Assembly (NCBI GenBank): GCA_016584495.1
Contig: WAID01000004.1
Coordinates: 1,116,001 to 1,180,000, forward strand
DNA: 64,000 nucleotides
Direction: 5' to 3'
Source: Celoporthe dispersa
Taxonomy: Eukaryota; Ascomycota; Sordariomycetes; Diaporthales; Cryphonectriaceae
A program made the position numbers and the translations under genes. The notes under the pieces are model-generated. The model was given only the letters and a program-made list of their open reading frames with translations, searched no databases and was not told the origin of the DNA. Shown here piece after piece: positions 11,804 to 23,730 of the stretch (position 1 is its first letter; each line of letters starts with the position of its first letter).

Positions 11804-14661
11804 TCACCGCTTGCCCTTTTTTGTAGGTCGGGCATTCTTCTCCTTCTTTCTCTGCTCGATCTTCCTCGCCTTGCGGATATCCTCCGCACCTTTGATCTCC
11901 TTCCGGCTGCCCTCTCCGTCCTTGAACTTTCCGATCCGCTTCTCCTTGGCGTCGGCCACCCGCTTCTTGCGCACGTGGTAGTCATCCCGGAACTTGTCGG
12001 CCTCCTTGGGTGCCCTCTCCTGCTTGTGCTTGAAGTGCCGCCACCCAGCATCGCCGCCGGGATTCCCAGCCGCAAGCCGCGCCATCCCGGGCCTCTCCGT
12101 CTCGCCCACGTGCGGCAGCTTGCCCAGGCGGTGCGCGCGGCGCCACCGGTCGAACCGCCCGCTCTGGAAGCTCGCCGCGATCTTGACGCCGCTCTCGCCC
12201 TTGATCATGCGGCTCTTGGCGCCCTTGGAGCCGTCGGCGTCGTTGGCCGTGTTCACGTACTTGTTCTGCTTCTTGTCCCAGCGCATCTTGGCGCGCGCTG
12301 GCGCGCCGAAGGCCTTGGCGCCGTCGTCGTTCGTAAGGTCCATTGTGACATCACGGGTTGCCTCCACGAAGGAGGGTCCGCCGCCGCCGCCGTTAATGCT
12401 GTAGCCCTTGTCTTCGTCCACGTTGGTTGTGCGGGGCGTGTAGGACATGAAGAATTCTGGGTCCTTCCAGGGCGCAGAGGCTTGTTTCGGGTCGGGCTTG
12501 GAATCGGTGTGCTTTGAGACGGTCACTTCGAGTTCGGATCCTGAGTCTTCCTCGTCCTCGCCATCGGAATCGGAGGCGGAAAGGCCATCTCCGGCGTCCG
12601 GTAGGTCCTCGTCGCTATCGCCATGATCCGAGTCCGAGAGGCTGTCGCGGTGAACCACTGGAGCGTCACCCATAGCCACGTCCTCGGTGTTGTCCTCGGG
12701 CTTCTTCTCGATGCGGTTCTTTGGTGTAATCCTCTTCCTTATCTCCCTCATGACCATTGCCCCAGACTTTGACACAAGCTTCTTCCCCATGTTGATCTCG
12801 AAGATGGTCTCCTTGGGCTTCCAGTTGCTAATCCGAGCCAACATGTCGTTCCGCGCCAGCTCAGCCGCGTCGTCGATTTCTCCGAACAGCACATGTAGTT
12901 GACTCCATCCAGCGGATGTGACGACCTCCTTGGCTCTTTTCGCACTCTGACTGGACGCAGAGTTCCTGGTTCTCGTGTATAGCTTCTCGGCCTTGGCAGC
13001 GACCGAGCGCAAAGCATTGATGTCCTCGTTTTCCTTGAAGAGCTTATTGAGCCACTCCACATGCATCTCCACCTCCGACCGCTGAAGGGCGCCAACGACC
13101 ATGTCCGTCGTGTACGACGGGGAGTTACCTTCTTGACGGCCGAGCACCAGCTTCCTGTCGAGAAAAAGCTGGAGGTCGAGCAGGTATGGCGCATCAGAAT
13201 CCTGCAAGATGCTGTAACTCCAACCTTTCTTCCCGGCTCGTGCAGTTCGACCGACGCGGTGGACAAAGACCTTTGGCTGCGGAGGAAAATCGTAGTTAAT
13301 GACATTCGCAAGAATCGGGATGTCGATACCACGAGCCGCCACGTCTGTGACCACAAGGATATTCGTCCTTCCTTTCCGGAAATTGTCAACCTGGATCTTG
13401 CGTGCCGTTTGGTCTAGAGAACCGTAGACATAGGACACCGCGAAGCCCTGCTCGCGAAGGACGGAACCCAGGTATTCGACATGATGCTTTGTCGCGGCAA
13501 AGACTATTGTCGAGTGTTCTGTTGGTTTGTCGACCGGGTTCGGGTTATCTCCTCCTCGTTTCCGCTTCTTGGAGAACCTTTCCGGCTCTTGTATTGCTCC
13601 TTCTGGTACACCAACTGGCACCTTGATCACATCATGCAAGACGTGGAGAAGACCGGCTTCTTTCTCCGCAGCCTTGACGGTGAAGAACGCACTCTCCAGG
13701 TCCGGAGAGATCTTCGTCTCGGCATCCAACCTCACCAGGCTGGGATCTTGCAGCCCTGCTCTTGCAAACTCCACTAGCGACTTTGGCAGCGTGGCCGAGA
13801 ACAGCAGCGTCTGCCTCGAAGCCGGCAGCGAGTGCAGGATCTCCGTGAGCTGAGCCGCAAAACCCATCTCGAACAATCGATCTGCCTCATCAAACACGAC
13901 GTATTTTATCGAAGACAGGCTCAATGACATCTCCACCTTCAGGTGCAGGAATCGTCCAGGTGTCGCGATGATGATGTCCGGATTTGTCGTCATGAAGCCG
14001 AACTGCTCTTCCAGGCTGTCACCACCGACGAGCAGGACAGATTTCAGGTCTGTGCCCTTGCCAAAGTCCTTAACGACCTTCAAGGTCTGCAGCGCCAGTT
14101 CTCGAGACGGCGACATGATCAGAGCCCGGGCCCCGACCTTGGCACTATGCGCCTTCAGCCTTTCTATCATCGGTATGACGAACGCCGCGGTCTTGCCGGA
14201 CCCAGTCCTGGCCATCCCGACGACGTCTCTCCTTTCGAGAACGAGGGGTATCGCTTTGCGCTGGATCGGCGTTGGCTGCTTAAAGCCCTTGCGGAGGATG
14301 GCCCTGAGTAGATTCTCGTTTAAACCTGGACAGTGGTCAGCACGGCTCTCCCTAGGAGACCTCAGTAGGTCCTCTTCAGCCCCGTACCCATCGTCTGAAA
14401 GCCACGGCCGCTCTTCTTGGCAGACTTCGAGCTCATCTGTGAGGTCTTTCGATACGACGCAGCCTGCTTGAGGGCAATGAATGCCTCGTCGTCATCGTCG
14501 TCGTCCTCGTTTGCGCCATCTTGACCGTCGTCTAAGAAGTCGAACCCCTCTTCGACTGCCGCCTGGTTGGGTTTGCTGTTTTCGATGTCCTCTGTGTATA
14601 GTGAGTCAAATATGTCGGCCTCGGCATCAGAAGGTGCCGGCGAGACTGCGCGACGACCCAT
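11804..14661 (-). CDS. ATP-dependent RNA helicase DBP10 (DEAD box)
   Basis: Two exons, 14388-14661 and 11804-14325, with a 62-base intron after residue 91, encode 931 intact residues. The N-terminus is acidic. The Q motif region (KGFKQPTPIQ) is at about residues 104-113, motif I ARTGSGKT at 130-137, PSRELA, TPGR, DEAD at 237-240 and SAT at 268-270. Then come RGIDIP and HRVGRTARAG in the second RecA lobe. The C-terminal DBP10 domain is recognisable (FFMSYTPR ... MRWDKKQNKYV), and the tail is strongly basic. DBP10 acts in the nucleolus on 60S subunit assembly (established for the yeast protein). Length is close to the yeast 995. The start is chosen at MGRRAVSP because upstream in-frame sequence lacks conserved content. 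It is divergent from mob3, with 443 bases between start codons. Confidence 0.95.
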
Positions 14662-15104
14662 CTTGAATTGGCAGAAATAGGCTTGTTGGTGTTGCGGCAT
14701 GCAGGAGAGTGCATCAAAAGCCTCGGGGGCGAGTGGAGTGGATTTACTGCTGCGTCTGAAAAGGGCGATGCAACTTTTCGGTGGGTCCCTATCGATAACA
14801 GCAGGCGAGGGATCCCTGTGAGGCGCCGGCACCAAGCGCTGCCATCGTCAGGAGCTTTGAACGCCTGCGCGCTCTAGCTTGCAACCTCGCCGTTTCGAGC
14901 AGTGGGAAATTCGAGTCTTGCGTCTGCTGCCAGTCCACACAACACAGTCTTTTGTATCCCAACCTCGGAAACGCCACGCCGCGAATGGCCCGGTAGGGTC
15001 AGCTCAACACTTGCAGCCGCAACTATCACCGTCCGGTTCTTCGCCCTCCAATCAGCCCCTGGTTCTGTAAGAGTCACTGCTGCCATTAGCACTGTCGAGT
15101 CAAG
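14662..15104. promoter_or_regulatory. Shared upstream region of dbp10 and mob3
   Basis: These 443 bases separate two divergent start codons, so both promoters and both 5' leaders must lie here or overlap. No TATA box is seen. The region is of mixed composition with several short upstream open frames on both strands, none with recognisable content. Confidence 0.4.
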
Positions 15105-16737
15105 ATGGCTGCGATGTCCCCCGCCTCCCGAGTCCACCTCCTGCCACTGAGATCCAGATTGGACCCAAGTCGCCTGGACTGGGCTCGGCCGCGGATCAAG
15201 AGTCGCAGCAGATGGAGCAAACACTTCTCAACGCGAATGCGAAGAGGCGCATTCACCCTGGAACCAAGAACTGCGACATGGCCGCGGGCCCACCGCTGAT
15301 ACCATTGACTGAGGTAAGTGCTATCCCGTCCCCGTCGCGTTCGTCCTCGCGTCCTGAACAGGATCCAGCTGACCGTTGGCGATCCTCTGCGCAGCTTGAC
15401 TCGGCCTTCCAGCTCCAGGAGCACCTCGCCGCCCTCCACTATCATCACACTGCGCACAACACGCTGCCCGTCACCCGCGAGACCGCCCAACTTCTCGCCA
15501 CCCCCCCACCCTCCATCGACCGAAACCTCTGGCTCTACGAGCTCTGCCGCTTTCTCATCGCGCAATGCAATACCCTGATAGTCGGCTTCCTCTTCGACAC
15601 GCCTCCGTGCAGCGCCCAGACCTGCCCTGAGATGCGCGCGTCCGAGTGGCAGTTCCTCTGCTCCGTGCACGAGCAACCTAAGTCGTGCTGTGCCATCGAC
15701 TACTGCTGCCACACCCTCGACTGGGCTGCCAACGTCGTAACGAATCCAAAACTCTTCCCGTCGCGGTTCGTGGCGCCCTCTGGAGGCGAAGGCCCCGGTC
15801 ACGACAAGGGCGCCGCGATCAAGAACCTCATCAACGTCTTCCGCCGGCTCCACCGCATCTTTGCCCACGCCTGGTTCCAACACAGGGGTGTGTTCTGGTC
15901 TGCCGAGGGCCAGACGGGCCTGTACGTCTTCTTCAAGACGGTCTGCGACACCTACGACACGTTGCCAGCCGAGAACTACAAGCTGCCGCCCGAAGCCGAG
16001 GGGCTGGAGAGTGCCGCCGCCGCGGCCGAGAGCACGGACCGTGGGACCAAGAAGGAGCCGTCCCTGATGCCGGCTCCCATCCTGCTGCAGCGCTCTGAAG
16101 ATGAGAACTACCTGCCCCCAGGCAGGACCAACACGCGGCGGCACATAAGGGGTAGCCCGTCGACAGGGAGTGCTGTGACGACGGTGATGGAAGCAGACGA
16201 GGATGAAAGCTCGGAGGTGACCCACCGGCTCGGGGATATGCGTATAACAGCTCCAGACACTGTTGACGAGGAGCCCGAGACGGCTGACGTGCCTGTGATC
16301 GTTGAGCATGGCATGATGGATGAAGTGCAGCCCGAGCCTGAGGTGCAACACGAGAACACGGCCCCCCATCAGAACCTCGCTCGCATGATGAGAAGCCAAT
16401 AGTGACTGAGAATGAGATTGAGCCTGAAGAACACTCAGAACCGGAACCGTCGCCAGGCGAGGAGGAGTCGAGCATGCTGGAAGCGCCTGAGCCGACTACC
16501 GAGGTGAAGGACGACAGCCAGGACGAGGCACCAAAGGAGGGAAATGGTGAGGACGCCGATGAGTCGGAGGCACACGATACAGCGGCCGGCAACACGGAGG
16601 GCGAGACGGAAGGCGAGGCAGTTCTCGAGGCGACGGCCACTCAAGACGAGCCTGCCCCTGAGGAGGCGCACGAAGCATCGACGGACGGCACTCAAGAGAG
16701 CGGGGAGCCCGATGCGCCAGAGGATCAGGACGCATAG
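15105..16737 (+). CDS. MOB-family STRIPAK subunit (MOB3/phocein type), with two one-base frame breaks
   Basis: Exons 15105-15313 and 15395-16737 flank an 81-base intron. After a Pro-rich N-terminus comes the family-typical MEQTLLNANAKRRIHPGTK. The MOB/phocein domain (about residues 70-260) contains CPEMRASEWQFLCSVHE, CCAIDYCCHTLDWA and HRIFAHAWFQHRGVF. The C-terminal half is acidic and low in complexity, as in filamentous-fungal MOB3. MOB3 is a subunit of the striatin-interacting phosphatase and kinase complex, which controls hyphal fusion and fruiting in Sordaria and Neurospora (family knowledge). Two missing bases are inferred: one C in the run at 15118-15122, directly after the MAAMSP start, and one in the run of six C at 16362-16367. 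Without the second, the protein would stop at 16400, about 110 residues early. Corrected length is 517 residues. Confidence 0.85.
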
Positions 16738-17525
16738 GACGTGGCTCCTGAGCCATGGAATACCGAGGTGGGCGATCAGCCAGGGTGCGAACATGTTGAG
16801 CTTGCCCACTAAACCTACGACTGACGAGTCGTCTTGTCCTGCGCATGGCATACCGAAAGCACAGCGTCATGAACGCTTACTACATGTATGATACGAACGA
16901 CACAGAAACATCAAGAGAGGGAGAGGCCCCACTGAGCGCATGAGCAGGCGTCTCGTGCTATCATGGCTACTAATACAACCTTCACTGTAGAAACTTGGTT
17001 CTTCAGCCCAGGGACAACCGGCGATTAACAGTGAGGAAACATGATAAACCTGTGGTTTCTTTTTTCCTAAAAAAAAAAAAAAGAAAAACTGAAATAAAAA
17101 AAGGGCGCTGGCTATAAGTGACGGTATTTTATAAATACCAAAAGTATCTTATATCCCCTCCAGCCCTGCCCATGCCACTAGGCCAGGAATCCATCTATCT
17201 GTCTTGTCTGAAATCTAGGCTCGTCTGTCTGGAGCAACTCTTCTACAAGAAGACTCAGCCTCCCACCCTCTCTTCCACTTATAAAACATCTGAAAAAGGG
17301 AATGGTGGCTAACACAATGGAGGTCTACCCGCCCCAACATCTCTAGAATCATCATGCAAAACAACCCTCCCTCCCTCCCCCCCCCCCCCCGACCTCATCT
17401 AGATCATGATAGCGACCCCGAAAACGCCTGTGCACCGTCTAATGCCAACTAGTCCGTCTGAAATGCAAGGGAAATAGCCACACTGGCCGCTCAAGAATCA
17501 CACCGGAACGAATTCTCCAAGACTC
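16738..17525. other. Convergent 3' region of mob3 and the MFS gene
   Basis: Holds both 3' untranslated regions. It contains a run of A at 17069-17082 and a long C tract at 17377-17390, and no coding signal. Confidence 0.5.
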
Positions 17526-19528
17526 TTAATCCTCTAGGTGAACATCCTTGCTCTTGGCATCCTTCTGCCTCTGCACCCACTGGTGCCGAATCACCCACAG
17601 CGTCAGGGCAAAGCCCAAGGCGCAGGCAGCCACCGTGACCAGGTAGGCGGAGCGGTAGCAGTCCAGGCCCTCGACGCAAGAGCGCTCTCCATCGGGGCCG
17701 ACAACGCTGTGCTGGTCAAAGACCATGCCGTAGAACAGGTTGAAGACGTTGCCGGAGAGGACGGGAGACATGGTCATCAGTCCCCAGTTCTGGCTGAGGC
17801 CGTGGATGCCAAAGCTCTCGGCGACAATCGACGGGAACACTCCGAACAAAAAACCGTAGCCCAGGCCGGACAGGCCGGACACAAAAGCCCAGCATGTGTG
17901 GGTTGATGATGTTCATGGCACAGAACTGGGCGACAAAGAAGATCGAGCCAGCGATGAAGAGACACCAGATCCGGCTCGCGTGGAGCACCTTGACCAGGAA
18001 ATCGGACCCGACGCCTGATGGACGGTCAGTGTTAGCCCACTTGTTAAAAAAAAAAAAAAAAAAAAGCAGACAGTGGTTCACGAGATTAAGAAGCACGTAC
18101 CGCTCATGAGTCGCCCCGAGAAGCTGCACACGGACAGGATAGAGACGTGCAGGTTTTGAAGCTTGAGAAGGCTGTCGTTGCTTATGCTGTCATCAAAATG
18201 CTGCCAGAGTGCTTGCACGGAGTGTCCAATGTTGCTGGTATATATTGTCAGCCCATGCTCTGTCCTGGACGATGCCTGAGGGCCCCGCGCGCGCAAGACT
18301 TACTTGATAGTCATCAGACCAATACCAGCCAGTATGCCCATGATGGCGAATAGCTGCCAGAACTCGAGGTTGCGGAGCAGGTCCCAGCCGCGGACATCTA
18401 CAAGGTGAGAGCGATCCATATCAACATTCTGCACATATACCTCACCGGCCACTGAGGATGCCTTGGTCACGAGAGAAGACGTCTCGTCCTCGTCGTCCGT
18501 CTCGGCAACAATAGTAGACGATGCCGCCGTCGTCAGATTGGACGTGCTTCCCCCGCGGCCCGACCACTGGTCGGATCGAACGGCTTCCGGGGCGAAAAGA
18601 CCCCTATACCGGATTCCTGATCCGCTTGGACTGGGTGTAAGGCCTTTTTCCGTCTTTGAGAGATGGTTGGTGGTGGACCTACCTGGCTCGAATAAGCTCC
18701 CGTGCCGAGGTTGCGTTTCCTCCGGCTTGTCCTCCTCGCTGGTCGCAACGGACTGGTAGTTACCGTGCGGGAAGATGCGCAGGAACCAGAAGCCCACAAA
18801 TGTCATCCCCGAGGTCCCACAGGACAGGAGGAGCAAGAAATCGCTGGTGTCGCCGGGGAAGAGGAACCCTCCGATGAGAGAAAAGAAGAAGGCACTGAGG
18901 CCAAATGCTGCCAGGGGGAACGCGGTTGCAGTTCCTCTATGGTGTGGCCTTTATTTTTTTTGGTGTTGTTCCCCTCAGTGTCAGCTACACAGCTCGAACC
19001 ACACATATGGCACCGGAGGCACTGACCAGTTCAGCGCAGAGGTCTTGATGGCAGCAGCGAAAGCCGTGCACCCTCCCAGACCACTCAAGAAGGAGTATAG
19101 GCACATCAGGGCCACCGGGCCTGAGCCGCTGTTGTATGCTTGGTATAACGGGAAATAGCCTAGGCCTAACATGATGGACCCGATAAGCACAGCGGGCCTT
19201 GGGCCCTTCTTGTCGACGAATAATCCAATAGGCAAGCCGCATGCGTACATGCCGAGGTTGCCTGCAAGGCCAACGAGATTGCTCTGGGTGGTCGAGTACT
19301 TGAGGCGTTCGGCGAATTGGGGGCCCATGCTGAGTAGACATACTGTAGGCAGGAAGGGAGAGCTCTCCGTCATCAGCCTCTGCTCACCACAGCACTTGAC
19401 GAACTACGCAGGAACATTGGTGCAGGGCGTTTGGGTTCGCACATACATTGCTTCCACAGGCCAGGGGAGATCATGGTCGCTGCGACGCTGGATATGATCC
19501 GCGCGCGCTGCAGCTGCCGGTCCTGCAT
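17526..19528 (-). CDS. MFS transporter, nodulin-like/MCH1-type (three one-base frame breaks)
   Basis: Five exons: 19447-19528, 19027-19342, 18304-18948, 18101-18234 and 17526-18014, with introns of 104, 78, 69 and 86 bases. Corrected length is 554 residues. The first helix ends ACGSN, followed across the intron by YVYSAWAPQFAERL. Then come GNLGMYACGLPIGLFVDKKGPRP, a GTATAFPLAAFGLSAF helix, a long Ser/Thr/acidic central loop of about 150 residues, and the second six-helix half. This layout matches fungal nodulin-like MFS proteins related to the monocarboxylate-transporter homologue MCH1. The substrate is unknown. Frame breaks: one extra G at 19464-19467, one missing G at 19319-19323, one extra A at 17883-17886 (plus-strand bases). 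Undoing all three gives a length divisible by three and joins the conserved segments. Confidence 0.75.
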
Positions 19529-20683
19529 CCTGGCGGGCGTATTTCACGATACACTGGATTCTCGAGGAGGGCGGACAAGACGAGGGGCCTACCACTTGTG
19601 GACTGCACAGTGGCTCAGTACGGTCAGGGAGGCGATCTAGAGGGAGTGCTTTTGAGGAGCAGCCTGGCGGGTTGGTCGTACAATCAATGTATGAGAACAA
19701 ATGAGTGAAACTATGAGAAATACAGAAAGAAGGAAAAAAGAAGAATAGTAGAATAGTAAAAGAGGAAATCTAACATCTAGAAATGCGACATGGCTGCTAC
19801 TCCGCAGATACGATAGCAGCCAACGTGGATGCAGGTCGAGAGTGGACAAAGGCGTACGTACGCGTTAGGCTTTCCGGAAAGGGGGTCATTACTGCTGCGC
19901 TACAGCTGCAGGTCGTCTGATAGGTGATACGTGGTAGCATGCGACAGCGCTGTGATTGGCGGCTGTGGGCGAGCATCTGCCGTAAGCTCCGATTTCTGGA
20001 GCAGGCTGCAGCGGCGGGGCCGCCTGGTGTGGTCTTCACCCGGTGACCGAACATGGTGGCAGCCCCACGTGCTATCTTGGGCAGATGATGATAATCTTGG
20101 TTTCAGAGTGCCCAAACCGCAACCGGACCTTTTTATCTTTTTCTTTTCTTTTCTTTCTTTTCTCCGAGCTATAGGTTTGCTGGTGATCTCAAGACTTGCC
20201 GGCTGGATACGCTATAGATATGCAAACCTATCCGTACGAAGAGTACATGAGATATGCAGGTTGATTTATAGGCAGAGCACAAGAGAGAGAAGCAATCACC
20301 GGCCTCGATGACCGGGGGGACAATCGTCACCAAGGGTCCAGGGTGGTAATGTGCCAGTGTGGCGCAGGACTCACAGCCAGGGATCATCTAATTGTGGCGT
20401 GCAGGGCTACGTAATCAACCTCGCAAGGGTCTCTACTACGTACTAGTACCGCAGGTCCAGCTGGGGGCAGCGCATGCAACGACGACCAGCCTTGCAATTA
20501 CCTAAGAATCAACGTCCATCATCAAACAACAACCACCTGGCTGAGCCACGACGACGGTGCTGGCCCGACGACGCGCCTGAACCTCACGAGAACCCTTTTT
20601 TCCCTTTCTTTGTCTTCTACCGTTCTAGATACCCTCACATCTCCCGACGACAGACCTTCCCTCGAGGGTTGCCAACTCCCAGG
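19529..20683. promoter_or_regulatory. Divergent upstream region of the MFS and Serinc genes
   Basis: This 1.15 kb lies between divergent start codons. A pyrimidine tract (ctttttcttttcttttctttc) lies near 20131-20161. No coding exon is supported. Confidence 0.35.
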
Positions 20684-22304
20684 ATGGGTGCCTTGCTCTC
20701 CATCCCGCTCATGGCGCTGCCCAGCGCCGGCACTGTGAGCTGCCCTCCCTCCCCCCAAAATCGTCATCCTGCCTCGATGCGACCTGTCGGGTGTGATCCG
20801 CTGACCTTCTCTCGCCTACTCCTTAGCTCATGTCTTTTGCTGCCAGCTGCTGCGGAGCGGCAACCTGCTCCATGGTGTGTAGTGCATGTGGCAAGTGCGG
20901 AAACAGGTGAGCAGGCACCTCCTCTGGATCCCCGCCGTCTGCTTGGCTCTGATGTGTGTGACGGCTCGGCTAACCCGTGCTGAAAATAGCGTGGCCACTC
21001 GTATCGCATATGCCCTCATCCTGCTCGTCAACTCGATACTGTCCTGGATCATGCTCACCCCGTGGGCCATCACGAAGCTGCAGTCCCTCACGCTCGACTA
21101 CGTCAAGATCGAGTGTCCTACCGGAGAATGCTATGGCTGGCTGGCGGTACATCGTATCAACTTCGCCCTGGGCCTGTTCCACTTGATCTTTGCCGGCCTG
21201 CTGGTCGGTGTGACCTCGTCCAAGAACCCCCGCGCTGCCCTGCAGAATGGCTTCTGGGGCCCCAAGGTCATCGCCTGGCTGGCGTTCGTCGTCCTGTCGT
21301 TCCTCATCCCGGATGGGTTCTTCCTGTTCTGGGGCAATTACATCGCCCTCTTTGCCGCGATGCTGTTCCTCATCCTCGGCCTGATCCTCCTGGTCGACCT
21401 CGCACACACCTGGGCCGAGTACTGCCTGAGACAGATCGAGGACTCAGATTCCGGCCTCTGGCGCTTTGTCCTGATCGGCTCCACCCTGGGGATGTACGTG
21501 GGGTCCCTCGCCATGACCATCATCCAGTACATCTTCTTCGCCAGCAGCGGCTGCTCGATGAACCAGGCTGTCATCACCATCAACCTCCTGCTGTGGCTGG
21601 CCATCTCCGCCATCTCCGTCCACCCGGCCGTCCAGGAGGTCAACCCCAAGGCGGGTCTCGCCCAGTCGGCTATGGTCGCCATCTACTGCTCCTACCTGAC
21701 AATGTCCGCGGTCTCCATGGAGCCCGACGACGGCGGGAACAGGCACTGCAACCCGATGGCGTTCTCTCAAGGCACGCGGACCACAACAGTCGTCCTCGGT
21801 GCCATCGTCACCATGCTTACGGTTGCCTACACGACGACACGAGCCGCCACGCAGAGTCTCGGCCTGGGCAACAACCGCGGGGGGATCCGCCTCCCTGACG
21901 AGGATGAACATGACCTCGTAACAACGCAGCCTGGCGCACGCAGGGAGATGCGTGCCGAGGCGCTGCGGAGGGCAGTTGAGGAGGGCAGTCTGCCGGCCGA
22001 CGCGCTCCTGTCAGATGACGAAGATGACGAGTCGAGCGGCAGCAACACGGCACATGATGATGAGCGCGGCAGCACCCAGTACAACTATGCCGTGTTCCAC
22101 ATCATCTTCTTCCTCGCGACGGCATGGGTGGCAACCCTGATCACGCAGGGCTACGACCTGGAGAACCAGGACGGTGACTTTGCCACGGTCGGCCGCACCT
22201 TGTGGGCCAGCTGGGTCAAGATCATCAGCTCCTGGATCTGCTATGGCCTGTACACCTGGACCCTGGTCGCGCCCATCGTCCTACCTGATCGATTCGAATT
22301 CTAA
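20684..22304 (+). CDS. Serinc / TMS1 family multi-pass membrane protein
   Basis: Three exons, 20684-20734, 20827-20906 and 20990-22304, encode 481 intact residues. The N-terminus MGALLSIPLMALPSAG is followed by the family's Cys-rich first loop (SCCGAATCSMVCSACGKC). About ten hydrophobic helices follow, with CYGWLAVHRINFALGLFH and a conserved WIMLTPW motif. A long acidic cytosolic loop (DEDDESSGSN region) precedes the last two helices. Serinc proteins were named for serine incorporation into phospholipids and are now viewed as lipid scramblase-like (family knowledge). The yeast member is TMS1. All introns have clear donors and branch sites. A retained intron 2 could allow a start inside exon 2, but the conserved N-terminus argues for the start given. 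Confidence 0.93.
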
Positions 22305-23686
22305 AGAGTGAGAGAGAGAGATTTGGGGGGGGGGGGTTCCGGCATATCGAAGGGCCGCATCATTGTGCACGCAACGCACGCAGTCCATTTGTTCATACGA
22401 GATCGGGTTCTGCTGGGGGAGTCTGATAAAGCAGGGGAGGTCCCATCGGTCGAAGCAGATTTTGTACTACCACCAACATCACAATAAACAAATTTTGGCA
22501 TCACCAGACACCTTCATCCACACCTGGAACCAGTCATTGCAGGCAGCGGCCAGGTATCATCTCCTTACCGAGATGCAACCCGCCGTTTTCCATCAACACG
22601 CCGCGGCAGCCTCCAGGCGGCTACCCGCCGCGCCCAGATGTCGGCAACCTCGAACTCTCTGTGTGCAGTGGAGAGCGAAGCGAGGCGCCTATCTGGGACG
22701 GGAAACAAGATCACGCACTCACTTTGCATCCTTTTAAGTTCAATCTGGGGAATCCTCCACTCTCACGGATGGCCACATTAACGATTGCTTACCGCGTACA
22801 GTACCCAAAATAGGAGTTTGCACCTGTCGATGTGGCCGAAACCTGCTCCCGATGAGTTTTCTGGGCAGGCACTAACATCTGTCTGGTCCACGGGTTCCCA
22901 GGCCAGCCCATGGCCATGTGATCTCGCTGCGCCTATAGACCTGCTCCAGACCTCGGCCCCGGCATGGCCCCTAATGCAGCTGCAGCAGCAATGGCTGTCT
23001 TGTCTGCCCTGCTCTGCCGTGTCTTGTCTTTAGTGTCTGCGTCGGAAAGAGAAGAGAGCAGAGAACGGAATACCTTCTCGCGCCCAAGGACGCCACCGAG
23101 GCCGCGCCAGTGCGCTCCTGTGCGACGTGATGGTTCACTTCGAGGACGCAGGCGAGCTTTGGGTTCTGGTTGGGCGGGTGAGCGATCAAGCGGTGAGGGC
23201 CGTCCCTCCCTCCCTCCCTCCCTTACGTCTTCCTCATGCCGTTCTTACACCACCCCACTCCCACCCATTCCCTCATTTTCCCTGACCGAGGAGGGCTGGT
23301 AGTCCCACCTCCTGGATAGGGACGCAGATATCCTCATTTCAATGATGCCTCGGCAACGGCCCGCTGCCTAGGAACGGAGCTGGAAAGAGTATCTGCGGGG
23401 AGGAGCCAGCAAGCGAGGAGGACTCGGGAAGCGGGTACAGAAGGCAGCGTGTGTGGTAGCAGTCTGGTGGTCTTCTCCTCCTTTCTTTCTTCTTCCCTGC
23501 ATGTTTTCTTTTTATGCGTGCTCCCTGATCTCCGCGGAAGACATGCGCGGCCTTGCTATTCTGCCCACAGCATGTCTCGGTTGCTGTCGTCTTTCCTCGT
23601 CCGCAGGCGGCGCGCATTATACCAGAAAGGGGATGCTGTCGGCCGCGAGATTCGGTTTGTGCCGGCTCGAAGAGGAATGGGCACGT

Positions 23687-23730
23687 CCCCTTAGGGATGC
23701 CGTCCGGAAGTGTATATTGTCCCTAAGGGG
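23687..23730. repeat. Short perfect inverted repeat (possible hairpin)
   Basis: The arms ccccttaggga (23687-23697) and tccctaagggg (23720-23730) are perfect reverse complements of 11 bases around a 22-base loop. Whether it folds in RNA or serves as a protein site is unknown. Confidence 0.5.

Noticed and set aside
15086..16399. 437-codon minus-strand open frame opposite mob3
   Set aside because: It is the antisense of a GC-rich conserved gene. Its protein is Arg/Gly/Val-rich without domains.
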